A stretch of 64,000 nucleotides of DNA from Conoideocrella luteorostrata (lineage: Eukaryota; Ascomycota; Sordariomycetes; Hypocreales; Clavicipitaceae): positions 1 through 64,000 of the forward strand of contig JASWJB010000203.1 of the NCBI GenBank assembly GCA_032433595.1, given 5' to 3'. Shown here one piece after another: positions 16,149 through 26,245 of this stretch. Within the stretch, counting starts at the first letter, position 1. Each line of letters starts with the position of its first letter. The position numbers and the translations under genes are program-made. A model generated the notes under the pieces. It was not told the origin of the DNA and did no database searches. It worked only from the letters and a program-made list of their open reading frames with translations.

Positions 16149-17533
16149 GTGCGAAACCTGACCGGAATCGCAAAATTTGCAAGATACCTATATATCTACA
16201 GCATAGGAATGAATGGGAAGATGTAATCCGTAGAGTGAAGCTGCTCACTACTCGCGGACTGTGGGATACCAGGGGTACACTCTTTTGGAGTAAAAAAACA
16301 CAAAGTTCTATTCTGTAATCTCCGCACAAAGGGTATAGCAATACTAGCAGTCGAATTACAGACCTATCTGTGACTAGGAATATAAAATGTGGACAACTAC
16401 GACGCTCTTAGACATTGTCAAATTCCTGCACCTACGTACACAACTTGTAACTGGCGCTTGTTTGAGTGGTTATACGGGTTGTCTGTGAGCGAGTCTTGTC
16501 TCTGGTGGTCATGTATCAGTCCTATATGCTGGATGTGCATCTTTTTGCTCCTTGCTTAGACAGCACAACATACCATGAGTTCGCGCAGGGCATGAATATC
16601 TTTTGTCTATTGTAGCAGCTGTTCTACGATTAGATTGCTTGTAGGAAAGTCGACCAGCTGAATAGCCCATCCCTAATTAAGCGGCATGGCACAAGGAATC
16701 TTCGCTTGGTCGATGCTGGCCTTGGTGACGGCAATATGAATTCGAATCGCGTATCGGTTGTGGCTTCTGGGCATTAACGCGGACGTTATCTTAGCCCGTA
16801 GACTAGAAGCAGGCAAGCGCCAGCTAACCACTTTATCCTGCAGCGAAGTCGGAAGCCCCAGGATGCGTGACTAAGCGCTTGATGGGGCATAAGCGGGCAA
16901 AATCTTTGATTTCTTCTCTGCCGTGATGGGATTTTGTGGTGTCAGTGGCGGCGGTACAGCAATGGCACGCAGCTCCTTCCGTCGTGCGTCTAAGCAGTTG
17001 CGGCTCCTCGGGCAGTAACACTCTCAGGAATATTCAGGAACCAAGTGGCCCGTGAAACTCTGTCTCATCGGCATCTATTGATGGCGAGGTGGTAAGGCTG
17101 TTGAGGCGAGAATCGTTTCTGTCAGGAACTTCACTACGGTAATAGCTGAATTAGTGATGGAATTGAATAAATAGTTGGACGAGCCGTTATGTGACTGCAG
17201 GTGCGTTTTAGGTGGGCGAGGAACTCTCATAAAATCGCAGGAAATTACCGGACAGGGTTCGAATTTAGAGGTCTTGATTCTGGAGACAAATTGAAAGAGG
17301 TTCCCCGTGGATTGGGACGGCGGCGGGCACATACAAAGCGGCAATTGTATTGATGTGGTATTTGTCACCATGTGAACTTGCTCTATGGTTCTGGAACTCA
17401 TGAAATTAACAAAATAAAGCGCTTTCCACAGAACATTAAGCCAATTCCGATGTCTTCAAGATCGCGTCCACGATTTACATAGGTATGGCTCGGGGCTGTA
17501 CTCTAGGAGCCCACGCAGCGGCGGTAGGTTAGT
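16149..17533. other. Intergenic region
   Basis: No intact gene is visible. A roughly 60-bp sequence near 17092-17155 recurs elsewhere in the window and is listed separately. Nothing else was recognised. Confidence 0.55.
17092..17155 (-). repeat. Copy 1 of a dispersed ~60-bp sequence
   Basis: GTTGAGGCGAGAAT...CTGTCAGGAA...TAATAGCT resembles sequence near 20545 and 61405. Read on the minus strand all three can encode a variant of FLTGAILVST, a hydrophobic peptide, so this may be the decayed 3' end of a small membrane-protein gene family. Confidence 0.45.
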
Positions 17534-19204
17534 TTAGAGATATTTAAACCCGTTGTTCACTATGGTTCTTGGGACTCCAGAACCACTTTTGCGCTTTGCA
17601 ACAGCCCGCTTTATAGAGTTCTTGGAAATGTAATTGCAAAGTGAATCAGGCTTGGACTTGCCCAGGCTAAGGAGATAGGCGCCTAAGCCGGCAACATGAG
17701 TAGTGGCCTGTGCGGTACCGGAACCTAGCGCGGAACGGTGGTCTGGAACAGTACTGGGAATTAAGAAACCAGGGGCAAGAACATTCGCACTCTGGTCCCA
17801 ATTGGAAAAGGGAGCCAATTCATCTGACTTGGCGGTGGCTCCAACGACGCAAGCATAGTTCTTGGAAATTTCCGTTACGTCTTACCGGTCTCCATCGGAG
17901 GCAGCGACGACAAAGATGCCGCGCTGGATCATGTTTCGAGCGGCGTCGACCAAGGGCTGATGGTTCGAGCTATATACAGGCGTATACATAACCAAGCCTT
18001 TGGGGCATGATAATTCGCGAGTAGCCGCATCTCTGACGATGAAGTCCATAGCTTCGATGATTTTAGATCTAGGTAATCAAGAAATTAGTTAGATACTCTT
18101 GCCACCTGCAATTTAATAAGGTCTGCTTACGTTAAGGCAGTGCCATCTGAATTAATTGCCTTAACGCCCAGGAGAAATGTCTTTTTAGCAACACCGTACG
18201 TAGTTGATCCAATAATTCCCGCAACGTGAGTGCCATATCTTCTATCATCAGACGGTTGTTCATTAGTAAAGTTCTATATGAACTAAACGCGGCCAGAGAA
18301 TTCCTATTGACTTGTTTAGACTCAGTATAATTAGAAGGGGTTGAGAAGAAGACTAACTGGGTGGGTCTTATCAAGCCCTGAGTCGAGTACATAAACGCAT
18401 GTACCCTTTCCAGCTTCCTCAAAATACATGTATGAGTATTCTTTGGCTTTCGATGAGATATCTTGGCAAGATCCCAAGGAGCATGTTTCTGCCTCTTTAC
18501 ATCTCTACCGTTTATTTTCAAATTAAGGTGTGCGGTTTTAGTTGAGGTTGTTTTCGTAGTTTCCGTATGTTTGCTTATCTCGCCCTCAGGGTTGTTTAGA
18601 CGATAAACAACCTCCCCATTTTTTGTTTCCGGATGAATTCACCTGAAATGATCATATTATTCGGATATGTCACCTAATCGCAAGTCAATATTTCAACTTC
18701 TTAGAGGTGTAACTAATCATATTGATATTACTCTGCTTTCCTCTTTCACTGTTTGTTTCTCTTTTCTTAAGTTGTTGGTTTCTCGACGTAGATTGGTTGA
18801 ATATCAGCCACGTGGCTTAGTACGGACCCATCATATAACTTTATATCTGGCGAGACATATGCCACCCTGTTGCGAGAGTTAACGATCCCAAACGTTTTTC
18901 TTAGCGGCAAAACCAACCAGATAGGTTCATCTTACACCAGGGTCTGCCTCAAGCTTATTCTTCTGCTTGGGTGTCAAACTCGCGACAAACCGCGCAAAAC
19001 ATCAGAAAAGCTCTGGTCAGACTTTACACCAACGGAAGCAATCACACTATCCGCATTAGCCTCCATTTTATCGCGATTCATGACTGTAATATACTTGCCC
19101 TCAATCGATTCGTCATTGCGCGGCTTAAGCGCTCGAGGGTATTGCTGCTTGGAATCTACACTAACCACGAGTGGAAGCAAGCCCAAAAGTATGCTAGGCA
19201 GCAT
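17534..19204 (-). pseudogene. Decayed secreted subtilase (proteinase K/Pr1-like)
   Basis: Pieces of a secreted S8 peptidase can be followed from a signal peptide (start at 19204) through an I9-type propeptide (GKYITVMNRD) to the catalytic domain and a C-terminal block. The Asp motif is preserved (YVLDSGLDKTHP). The His motif reads RYGTHVAG, so the catalytic His is Tyr. The Ser motif reads GTAQATTHVAG, so the catalytic Ser is Ala. An in-frame TAA lies at 17882-17884 in the oxyanion-hole region, and the frame shifts between the HAPWDLAKIS block and the EAGKGTCVYVLD block (about 18420-18480). Two of three catalytic residues plus the reading frame are lost, so it cannot be an active protease. The rest is well preserved, so decay looks recent. 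It is unrelated in architecture to the intact subtilase at 21223. Confidence 0.8.
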
Positions 19205-19901
19205 TGAGTTAAAAGAGGCCACAGAATGCGACAAAGAAGGCCTTTAAGATGAACAGATGTTGTCACACAAAAAATGGCGTAGCCAGAGGCCACTTTTAAT
19301 GTGTAGTTATGACCCTTTAATAGGCTCATATTTTCCTGAGACAGATGTCATCTTAGAGTTAGTTTCCTGTTAAGATTGTAATTTGAAGTTTGCTTTTGTC
19401 CAAGCGTGCCTCCTATTTTAAGAATGGAAGTACTTGAAATATGTTTACAAGACGATAGACAATACAAGTCTAATGACTCAGATACATTGAATGGGATAGA
19501 ATGCCGTACGACTTTGTGTCTTCTTATACTGTATGCCCCAAACCTGCCTATGGATCCGCGATTGGGACAGATGTTATTTGCCGGGGACATGTGGTCCAAA
19601 AAAAAAGTTGCGGCGGAGCCCGAACAATAACAATCTATCAGTTAAATCTACCTGGCTGTCATGGGTATCCAAAAAAAGCAATAATACCGAAAATGGCCGG
19701 CTTGTGACCGGCGTAAAGCAGGCATTGAACAACTAGATCGGCTTCAGGAACGAGTCTTGTCTATTCCCTGTTGGTTGGTTTTAATTTAGCTAAAAGGAGA
19801 GCTCAACGCAGATAATCTCGCTTGTTGGCTAGGCCGGGTCGGTTAGGCCGGGGCGGACGTGAAAGTGCAAACCATACCGTTATCAGTCTCAACCCGATAC
19901 G

Positions 19902-20103
19902 GAGCAATTGCAGACAAAGTCACGTGGCCACCCTAGCGCGCCTCATTTATACAGCGCGCTCGGGGGCATTTCTTCTTCCTCTTCTTTCTTAGATAACCCA
20001 GATACAGATGAATTGAATTGTTCTGCTTCTTGTTCTGCTTCTTGTTTTGTTTCATCTTCTAGTACCGATACCCTCGTCACTCGAAGCCCCTGTGCTTCCT
20101 ACA
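19902..20103 (+). mobile_element. Solo LTR of copia-like family 2, 5' end diverged
   Basis: It is collinear with the intact solo LTR at 33865-34079 on the opposite strand. Shared blocks are CAATTGC-GACAAA, CACGTGGCCACCCTAGC, GCGCGCTCGGGGGCATT, a CT-rich stretch ending TTAGATA, and the terminal GTGCTTCCTACA. The first ~35 bases of the family (starting TGTTGGA) are not recognisable, so no target-site duplication can be assigned. Confidence 0.65.
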
Positions 20104-20503
20104 GAAACCTTTCAATGTGCTGGAGGGCACGACTTTGCCAAGACGGGAGCATGGGGATTGCGGCTGGTAGATCCGGGCACAGCCGCTAGTTAGTTACTGT
20201 TCGCTCCCCATGCAGACACAGCTTAACCCTGCACGAGTATTCCCACCACTATCTCCTTGAGGCCCGTAAGGCTCCTTTCTTGAATCCTGAGTCACGTTCC
20301 CCATTTTTGCCCTTGTTTTGATAGCAACTTCTAGTGACCCTCGCAGTATGCTAAACTTGCTGTCTGTAATGTAGCCATCTGTAGATAATGAACTTTCTGA
20401 AACTTGTATCATCATATAAAATACGTGGCAGATAGAGTAATCCGTACCTTTATTTTTATTGGTTCTGTTGGTTAGACTGCCCGATTAATACAAAAATGGA
20501 GCC

Positions 20504-20734
20504 TTACGGGGCCTCGAGGAGATAGCTGCAGAGCGTGCGTTGGACAGCTGTTGAGACGAGAATAGCTCCTGTCAGGATGATCAGCGCCATAAATAGCTCA
20601 AATCCTCGGATAGTGAGGCAGTGCCTCGGATAACGGTGCAATGCAAGGAAGGCAGAAGACATCGATAGAATGAAGAAAGGTGCTATAAATAAGAGGCTTT
20701 TAGGGCTCTTCAGGAAGGCGAGAACAACGGTCAA
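20504..20734 (-). pseudogene. Possible relic of a small membrane protein
   Basis: A minus-strand frame contains two hydrophobic segments (SLLFIAPFFILSMSSAFLAL and MALIILTGAILVST) separated by a basic loop. No family was recognised and neighbouring exons were not found. The second segment recurs in weaker form near 17.1 kb and 61.4 kb. It is probably the 3' part of a decayed gene. Confidence 0.3.
20545..20605 (-). repeat. Copy 2 of a dispersed ~60-bp sequence
   Basis: GTTGAGACGAGAATAGCTCC...GTCAGGA...AATAGCTC. This is the copy with the longest surrounding open frame. See the copies at 17092 and 61405. Confidence 0.5.
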
Positions 20735-21222
20735 TCAATTCAATCATCTTAAGCTATCACCGATCTATTCATTTGAATCCATCTATTTCTGCCGATTTAC
20801 ACTGATCCAAGTTGCTCTTGAATGCTCATGAAGGGACATAACGCAACAACAGCCCGCTAAGCCAGGCTTCCGACCCTCCTTGGCTGGCAGTGCAATTGGC
20901 ACCCAAAAGGCATTCAGCCGGCCTGGGTGATTTTTTGTATTAATTTGTAATTGAATACGGGAGGCAATTCTTGTAGGTATATGCAACAAGAAAAAAGAGA
21001 ACTTGAGAGCTTAAGATGGGTCAAATTCGTCATCAGCTTCATTAACGTAAGCTTACATCGAATAATTCTTGACATCATTCCCAGTGATAATTTCCTGGTG
21101 ACGCTTTCTACCCAGCCTCCTCAATTTCTCTCCCGACCTCTCTATTATCCAACAAAAATTCTGCAACCCTGACACGATACCTAGGTTTTAGGTTGGGTAA
21201 CTGCCAGAACAAGCTGTATTCC

Positions 21223-24079
21223 TCAATTAGGATAAATTGCAGTGATCCGTTCCGAGATCCTGTTCGCTATCGATGGTAAGGTCAATTTTTCCTGGCCGTC
21301 TAATCCACTTAACAACTTCCATGGCTCGATTAGGTTGTACACTCCAGATTCTTGCTTCTCAGTCATACACTCAAACAAGATATTTTCCATGACGCGTTTA
21401 TTCTTCAGCTTCCTCGCCCGAGTCACAGCTCCTTTCCCGCTCTGTCTAGCAAACTGCAAGACAAGAGCGGCAACCCCCGCGGCGATGGGGGTCGAACAAG
21501 ATGTTCCCGTTTGCCTTAGGACGGCCTCCCTATCCGCTAACCCAGTTGGCCACGCACCTTGGACGTTTTCTCCGATGGTGCTAAAATTGTACTTCCCTTG
21601 TTTACCAAGCTTGCAGAATCTGGATTGGATAGTCCGAGTCTTGTTAGAGTATATACAGAAGACTTCTGGGAGACAGGCAGGGAAGCCAAGTTTTTCATCA
21701 GTCTTGTTGGATGCTGCCGCAAAGAGAAGCACCTTGTTGTGATAATTGTCGATGGCCTCCTCGATTTCCTCATTTCTATACGGAAAGGCAAATGGCATGA
21801 CGATGATGTCGACCTTCCACTTGTCCACGGCGTATTTGATTGCCTATGTCCCCGTGATTAGCCATAAATGATATGAGTGAGTGGCTGGGGGACCACAAGT
21901 CATACGTCTGCAATTAATTTTCCCGTATTATCCTCTTCTCGTCTTGCTTTCCAGACTCTCCCACAAAATATCTCAGCCTGCGGTGCCGTCTTCGCCAGCA
22001 AATAGGCTGTGTGAGTGCCGTGCCCGACTTCATCGCACATATCGCCAGTATTTTTGACGAAATCCCTGCAGTTTTTACTTGGGACCCTTTCGCTGAGTAG
22101 TGGGTGTTGAAGATCGATGCCGGTATCAAGGATGGCGATTTTCACTTCTCCGCATTTTAAACTCCGCATAAGCGTATGGGTCTCCTGCTTAAGCTGTGTA
22201 AACCATTTATCTGATTCGGTGTTCCTGGAAAAGGTCAGTAAAAAGACCAAATTGCGTGTTTTCTCTGCGTCTCACATTAGTGGGCTTTGCTCGAGAGTCT
22301 TAACGGTGGACTCGTCGAAAATGACATCAGCTAGCGGTGTGACACCAGAGAGCTCTTGTTCCAAGTCCTTGAACGTGGCCTGTGGGCCTAGCATGGCAAG
22401 GAGGTTCTGCTCCAGTGGACTCACAACCTTCTGATATATGTCCCACATCCCAAGGTGGGGTGCCTGTGGCTCATAGTTGGCATATGTTCCGACAGCTAGA
22501 CAGGCTCTCATTGACACAACGAAGTTCTGTTTTGCCCACTCATCTTGGTCCAATTTCTCCACTCTGCTCAGCATCTTCGATGCTTTTAGAAGGTCTGAAT
22601 GTAGATTTTGAGTAAAATCCGGTGGGACCTGATATTCCTGTAGTTCTAGCTCGATGAGAAATCTTGCAAGTGTAACCATGTCTGGCATTGGGTGATAGTT
22701 TTGGTGAAGCTTTGCAGGTCGCCTACTGCTTTGTACTGCCATCCAGTAAGCGGCGAGGTAAGGGCGCCTGAAGTTGAATAATGCAGGGCCGCCGTTCCCG
22801 TCCAATTGGTAGAAGGAAATATCAGCACTATCCCAATACTGCTTTAGCCAAGGACCATCAAGCAGTTGCATGAAGGAGTACATCAAAATCACAGCTAGGA
22901 TCCTTCTTTCTCTTGGACGAAGAATAACACGGTCTTGAAGGATCTTTTGCAGCGACACACGTTTTCCAGGTTCATCGGACGCGACATCAACCGAAAAGAA
23001 TTCAGCGGCGAAGCCTGCAGGGGTGATTGGGGCTGCAACAATCTGCAGCTTGAAACCTCGTATACCATCAAAAAGAGCCTGGCATGGATGATCCAGCTTT
23101 ATTGCAGCCAACGGTGTAGGACTACTAAAATAAATAAGCCACTAGTAGTTTCCTGAAGCATCCATGCTTACCTCTGGGTTTGAATCATGATACTGCAGTG
23201 TAGAGGAGCTGATTCATGTTGCAAAATCATGTCATACTCCCCTTTGGCAAGTTTTGGGTGTGTCCAACCTGACTGAAGACATAGCATGATGTTCATGCAA
23301 CTACCGAGTTTATTTTCATGATCAGCTCCGCATGGACAAGGCCAGTATTCGCGTAATAAGCTATGGAGATCCTCATAACCACCGCATCGCGACAAGTAAA
23401 ATCGGAAATCCTTTTCCGAGCCCCACCTGTCCCGTTTCTGCGAGTATTCAGCAGCAGTCGGGGCGATCTCGCTCTGCGGGTTCTCCCGACAGAGGAGACT
23501 GTTAAAGCGGTAGACTAGCGAAGATAACAGCTTAATGCCATCTACGGACATGTTTTTGATGAGTGGACGCTGAATGTCGATTGTTTGTTTGTCTTTTGGG
23601 ATTTTCCGAACTAATGTTCGGAAAGTTTCCAAGTTCGCAATCTTCGACTCGCGACCCTTGTGATGTAGTTAGTGCGCCGGGGCTTTGAAAGGTTAGGCTT
23701 GTTGGGCAACTTGAAACTCCGCTGTGCTTACATTCGGGCTAGGACTATGAACATAATGGGGCGCAATTTCTCGCTCAAGGATATCTCGTATGCGACTAGC
23801 ATGAATCGTGCTGTTGAATCCTATAGCCACCTCATGTGCTAGAGTGTATAGTTCCTGACTGATTGGACCTTGTTGGTGGTCCATATAACCGTTTAAATTG
23901 AAGTCTAATTGCCAAAGTCGATAATTCAAGTGCTTTCGGTCTAATGTTTCTAGACTTCCATTCTGGAAACGACGGATGAGATGTTCGCGAAGTGTGCCGA
24001 TAATGTCTTGAAGCAGCTCTAGGAGCTCACAGGGCTCTTTAGGCAGGTCCACCAAAAGCTTGGCCTTTGGCTCGTCCAT
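21223..24079 (-). CDS. DUF7580-subtilase (S8) protein, cytosolic, 5 exons
   Basis: The model is complement(21223..21843, 21906..22224, 22276..23124, 23172..23656, 23732..24079), giving 873 aa with every junction in phase. The start is the ATG at 24079 (MDEPKAKLL); a longer upstream frame exists. Residues about 1-250 are helical and unassigned. Residues about 260-540 match the fungal DUF7580 type (RERRILAVILMYSFMQLLDGPWL). The C-terminal third is an S8 peptidase with all catalytic residues: Asp594 in ILDTGID, His629 in GHGTHT, oxyanion Asn713 in AAASN and Ser782 in GTSCSTP. There is no signal peptide or propeptide, so it should act in the cytosol. DUF7580 coupled to an S8 domain is known from fungal incompatibility/NLR-like proteins. 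It is divergent, 292 bp away, from the gasdermin-like gene, which is its likely substrate by analogy with HET-Q2/HET-Q1. Confidence 0.88.
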
Positions 24080-24371
24080 ATTGCGCGATGCTCGCGATAT
24101 GGGCAAAAATCTGAGCAGCAAAAGCGGAGCAAAAGTCTGCGCTGTATCATTAATGTTGATTAGGACCATGACCAAGTCTCCCCGCTTCGCCGCTCATGTG
24201 AACCGTTTGCTTATCTAACCAATCAAGGAGGAGATAGCGCTGACACAATACGCAGTTCTACCCGCCTCGTAAGAAAACCCCGCTCCTCTCAGCCTGATTC
24301 GAAATGTTCAGAATGCCAACTCAAAATAACGCACTCTCGGCACTCTCGGCACTCTCGCCCTGTCGCCCATT
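24080..24371. promoter_or_regulatory. Divergent promoter of subtilase and gasdermin-like genes
   Basis: The 292 bp between the two start codons hold a three-copy 9-bp tandem repeat (CACTCTCGG) at 24332-24358, only 13 bp before the gasdermin-like ATG and so probably in its 5' UTR. The compact shared promoter suggests co-expression. Confidence 0.55.
24332..24358 (+). repeat. Three tandem copies of a 9-bp motif
   Basis: CACTCTCGG is present twice exactly (24332-24340, 24341-24349) and once with a final C instead of G (24350-24358). It lies immediately upstream of the gasdermin-like start codon. Confidence 0.85.
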
Positions 24372-25196
24372 ATGAGTCGGACCTACGATGGATGGATCTT
24401 CACGAAGACGCGTAAATTTGCGTCCGATGGGCGCCTCCAAATCGGCCAGGTCCTAGGCAAGCCGTTCCAGCCCGAGTCGGCACTGATGCCGCGTGGGCCA
24501 CTTCCAGTGCCCAAGGATGTGATCATGGATGAGACGGAAGATAAAAATGTTTCTATTTCCTCCGAGAGCGAACTCAAAGTCTTGTTCCGTATGTGGGCAG
24601 AGCTTAATCCTGTCCCCGTCACTGGGGAGGCTAATATCCACGTCGACCATTCAGACTCGGCCTCATGGCACTTCGACTCATTGAGGAGCCAACAAATCAC
24701 GCCACCACTTACTTATGTCCAAGACTCAATGGAACATGATGAAGTGCCCCACCACTTGAAAAAATGGCGCTGGGATAGACGAGTATTCATTGTGACTGGT
24801 GTCACAGTTGCCGAAGGGGCAACAACAGCCAAAAAGAATGCACGAGCCGCCGGGTTCAAGACTTTGGCTTCTGGTGACTCATCGGGAACTGGTTCTACTG
24901 GACTGGGAATGGCTAGCGAGTTTGAAACCAACAAAGCTAATGAAGAGACAACTGGCGAATCAAGCAATTTCGTATTTGCATATAGTGTCAACGAGGTCTA
25001 CTATCGTAATATGGCCCATGCTCCATTCCGTAAAGGCGAAGTCCAAAGCGTGGGGGACGACAACGGAACGGAGTCTCGGGATGAAGCACCTGTTACAATG
25101 ATCGAAACTGTTGTTGTCGATGACATAGATGAAGAACCTTATCAGGGCGGCGATGAGGACGTCGACAAGGAAGAGGCTTGTGATGTTAAAGTTTGA
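24372..25196 (+). CDS. Gasdermin-like pore-forming protein (HET-Q1/RCD-1 type), putative
   Basis: A single exon encodes 274 aa, starting MSRTYDGWIF. I read it as a member of the fungal gasdermin-like family, cytosolic proteins that form membrane pores and kill the cell after release of a C-terminal inhibitory tail. Support: the length is close to HET-Q1 and RCD-1 (about 260-280 aa). Beta-strand-like blocks occur at WRWDRRVFIVTGVTVAEGA (about residues 135-155) and NFVFAYSVNEVYY (about 200-213). A short acidic tail (about residues 225-274) follows. Most tellingly, a cytosolic subtilase gene is divergent from it at 292 bp, the typical genomic setting of fungal gasdermins. No signal peptide or classical membrane helix is present. 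The family call rests on pattern memory and context, since no alignment was run. An LTR begins 35 bp after the stop codon. The frame is intact. Confidence 0.68.
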   Translation: MSRTYDGWIFTKTRKFASDGRLQIGQVLGKPFQPESALMPRGPLPVPKDVIMDETEDKNVSISSESELKVLFRMWAELNPVPVTGEANIHVDHSDSASWHFDSLRSQQITPPLTYVQDSMEHDEVPHHLKKWRWDRRVFIVTGVTVAEGATTAKKNARAAGFKTLASGDSSGTGSTGLGMASEFETNKANEETTGESSNFVFAYSVNEVYYRNMAHAPFRKGEVQSVGDDNGTESRDEAPVTMIETVVVDDIDEEPYQGGDEDVDKEEACDVKV

Positions 25197-25231
25197 GGTG
25201 TTAATGGGAGTTAGACGGTTACAACACAGAC

Positions 25232-25435
25232 TGTGGGTTGCACAGAGTGTTGTGCAATGCGGTATCGATACCACTTGCGGTCAAAATGCAATATATTTAA
25301 TAATCTCTGTATATCTAAGAAGAGGAAAAAAGTCAAGGTGGAAGGCTCGATATCGCCGTATAAATATCGTGGCCGAAAAGTGACCACGTGACCTGCTCAG
25401 TGCTCCCTGTTGTGCTTGACGGCAGGATTCCAACA
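25232..25435 (-). mobile_element. Solo LTR, copia-like family 1, copy A
   Basis: In its own orientation it runs TGTTGGAATCCTGCC...CAACCCACA, 204 bp, with TG..CA termini. It carries CACGTGGTCAC and a TATA-like TATTTATACGGCG. Flanking pentamers CAGAC and CAAAC differ at one base and look like an aged target-site duplication. It is closely similar to copy B (32326) in inverted orientation. No internal retrotransposon coding is nearby, so it is a solo LTR. Confidence 0.8.
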
Positions 25436-26245
25436 CAAACAGTCCTATGGCTGAGATCGTGGCACACTGTGGCAGCCACTATTGGGAAGGATAAGCAACT
25501 TACAAGAGACTATTGAGCTCGAAAAGAAGATTATGATAGCACAAAGAGGACCCATAGTCTATAGTAAAATAAGCAATATTGGGGCTCTTTGGTTTAAGGC
25601 GTCACAGCGACAGAGACTGACTCCAATTATGATCATCTAGGCCCAAAGGGCCCCTCACCACTAGTAATAGTAAAGGGCCACAGCTAGACCCTTTCCATAT
25701 ATGAAGAAAGACTCCTCTGCCTTTGCAAGCGACCCAAATTGTGACAAGAGATTAGCTAAGGATGAAAGCATTATAATTTCTCATTGGCCAGAGTAGGTCT
25801 CGTCACTCGGTCGCGCTCAAATATTCTACCAATTTACAGTGACACATGAAAGAAAGCTTAGTAGCGACATTCACGACCGGCGAACCGACCGCTCTGCGAG
25901 TGGTGTTTTAGCAATATTCTCAAGGTGACCTAGTCTGATCCGAAGCACTTCCAATAGCCCAGTAGCATTTGAAGTTTGGTGGTACTATTTCCTACTATCC
26001 AGGGTAAAGTGAGACCCGCGCTCAAGCATTTCCAGTCAGGCCGCCACACACAGCGTTGGAGAGGCCCACCAACCATAGGACAGACAGCCTGCGTGCCTCC
26101 GCCACTCGCAATGAAGATAGCCCCGACTCCGATGTACATTACCTATACCCCGCCCAGCATCCAGTGCTCGCCGCGGCTAAATCACTCACCTGAGTCGTTT
26201 TACGCCGGTATAGAGAGGAAGAAGCGTACGAAGCCCAAATGAACC
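25436..26245. other. Intergenic region upstream of the NLR gene
   Basis: There is no gene or further LTR; it is the presumed promoter of the NLR gene. Confidence 0.55.

Larger units (their letters stand above)
19205..21222. other. Intergenic, repeat-bearing region
   Basis: No intact gene was found. It contains an LTR-like copy (about 19902-20103) and one copy of the ~60-bp dispersed sequence (about 20545-20605) within a hydrophobic minus-strand frame (20504-20734) that may be a membrane-protein relic. Confidence 0.5.

Noticed and set aside
17253..17270. Possible tRNA B-box (GGTTCGAATTT)
   Set aside because: It does not match the GGTTCGANNCC consensus, and no A-box or cloverleaf can be drawn around it.
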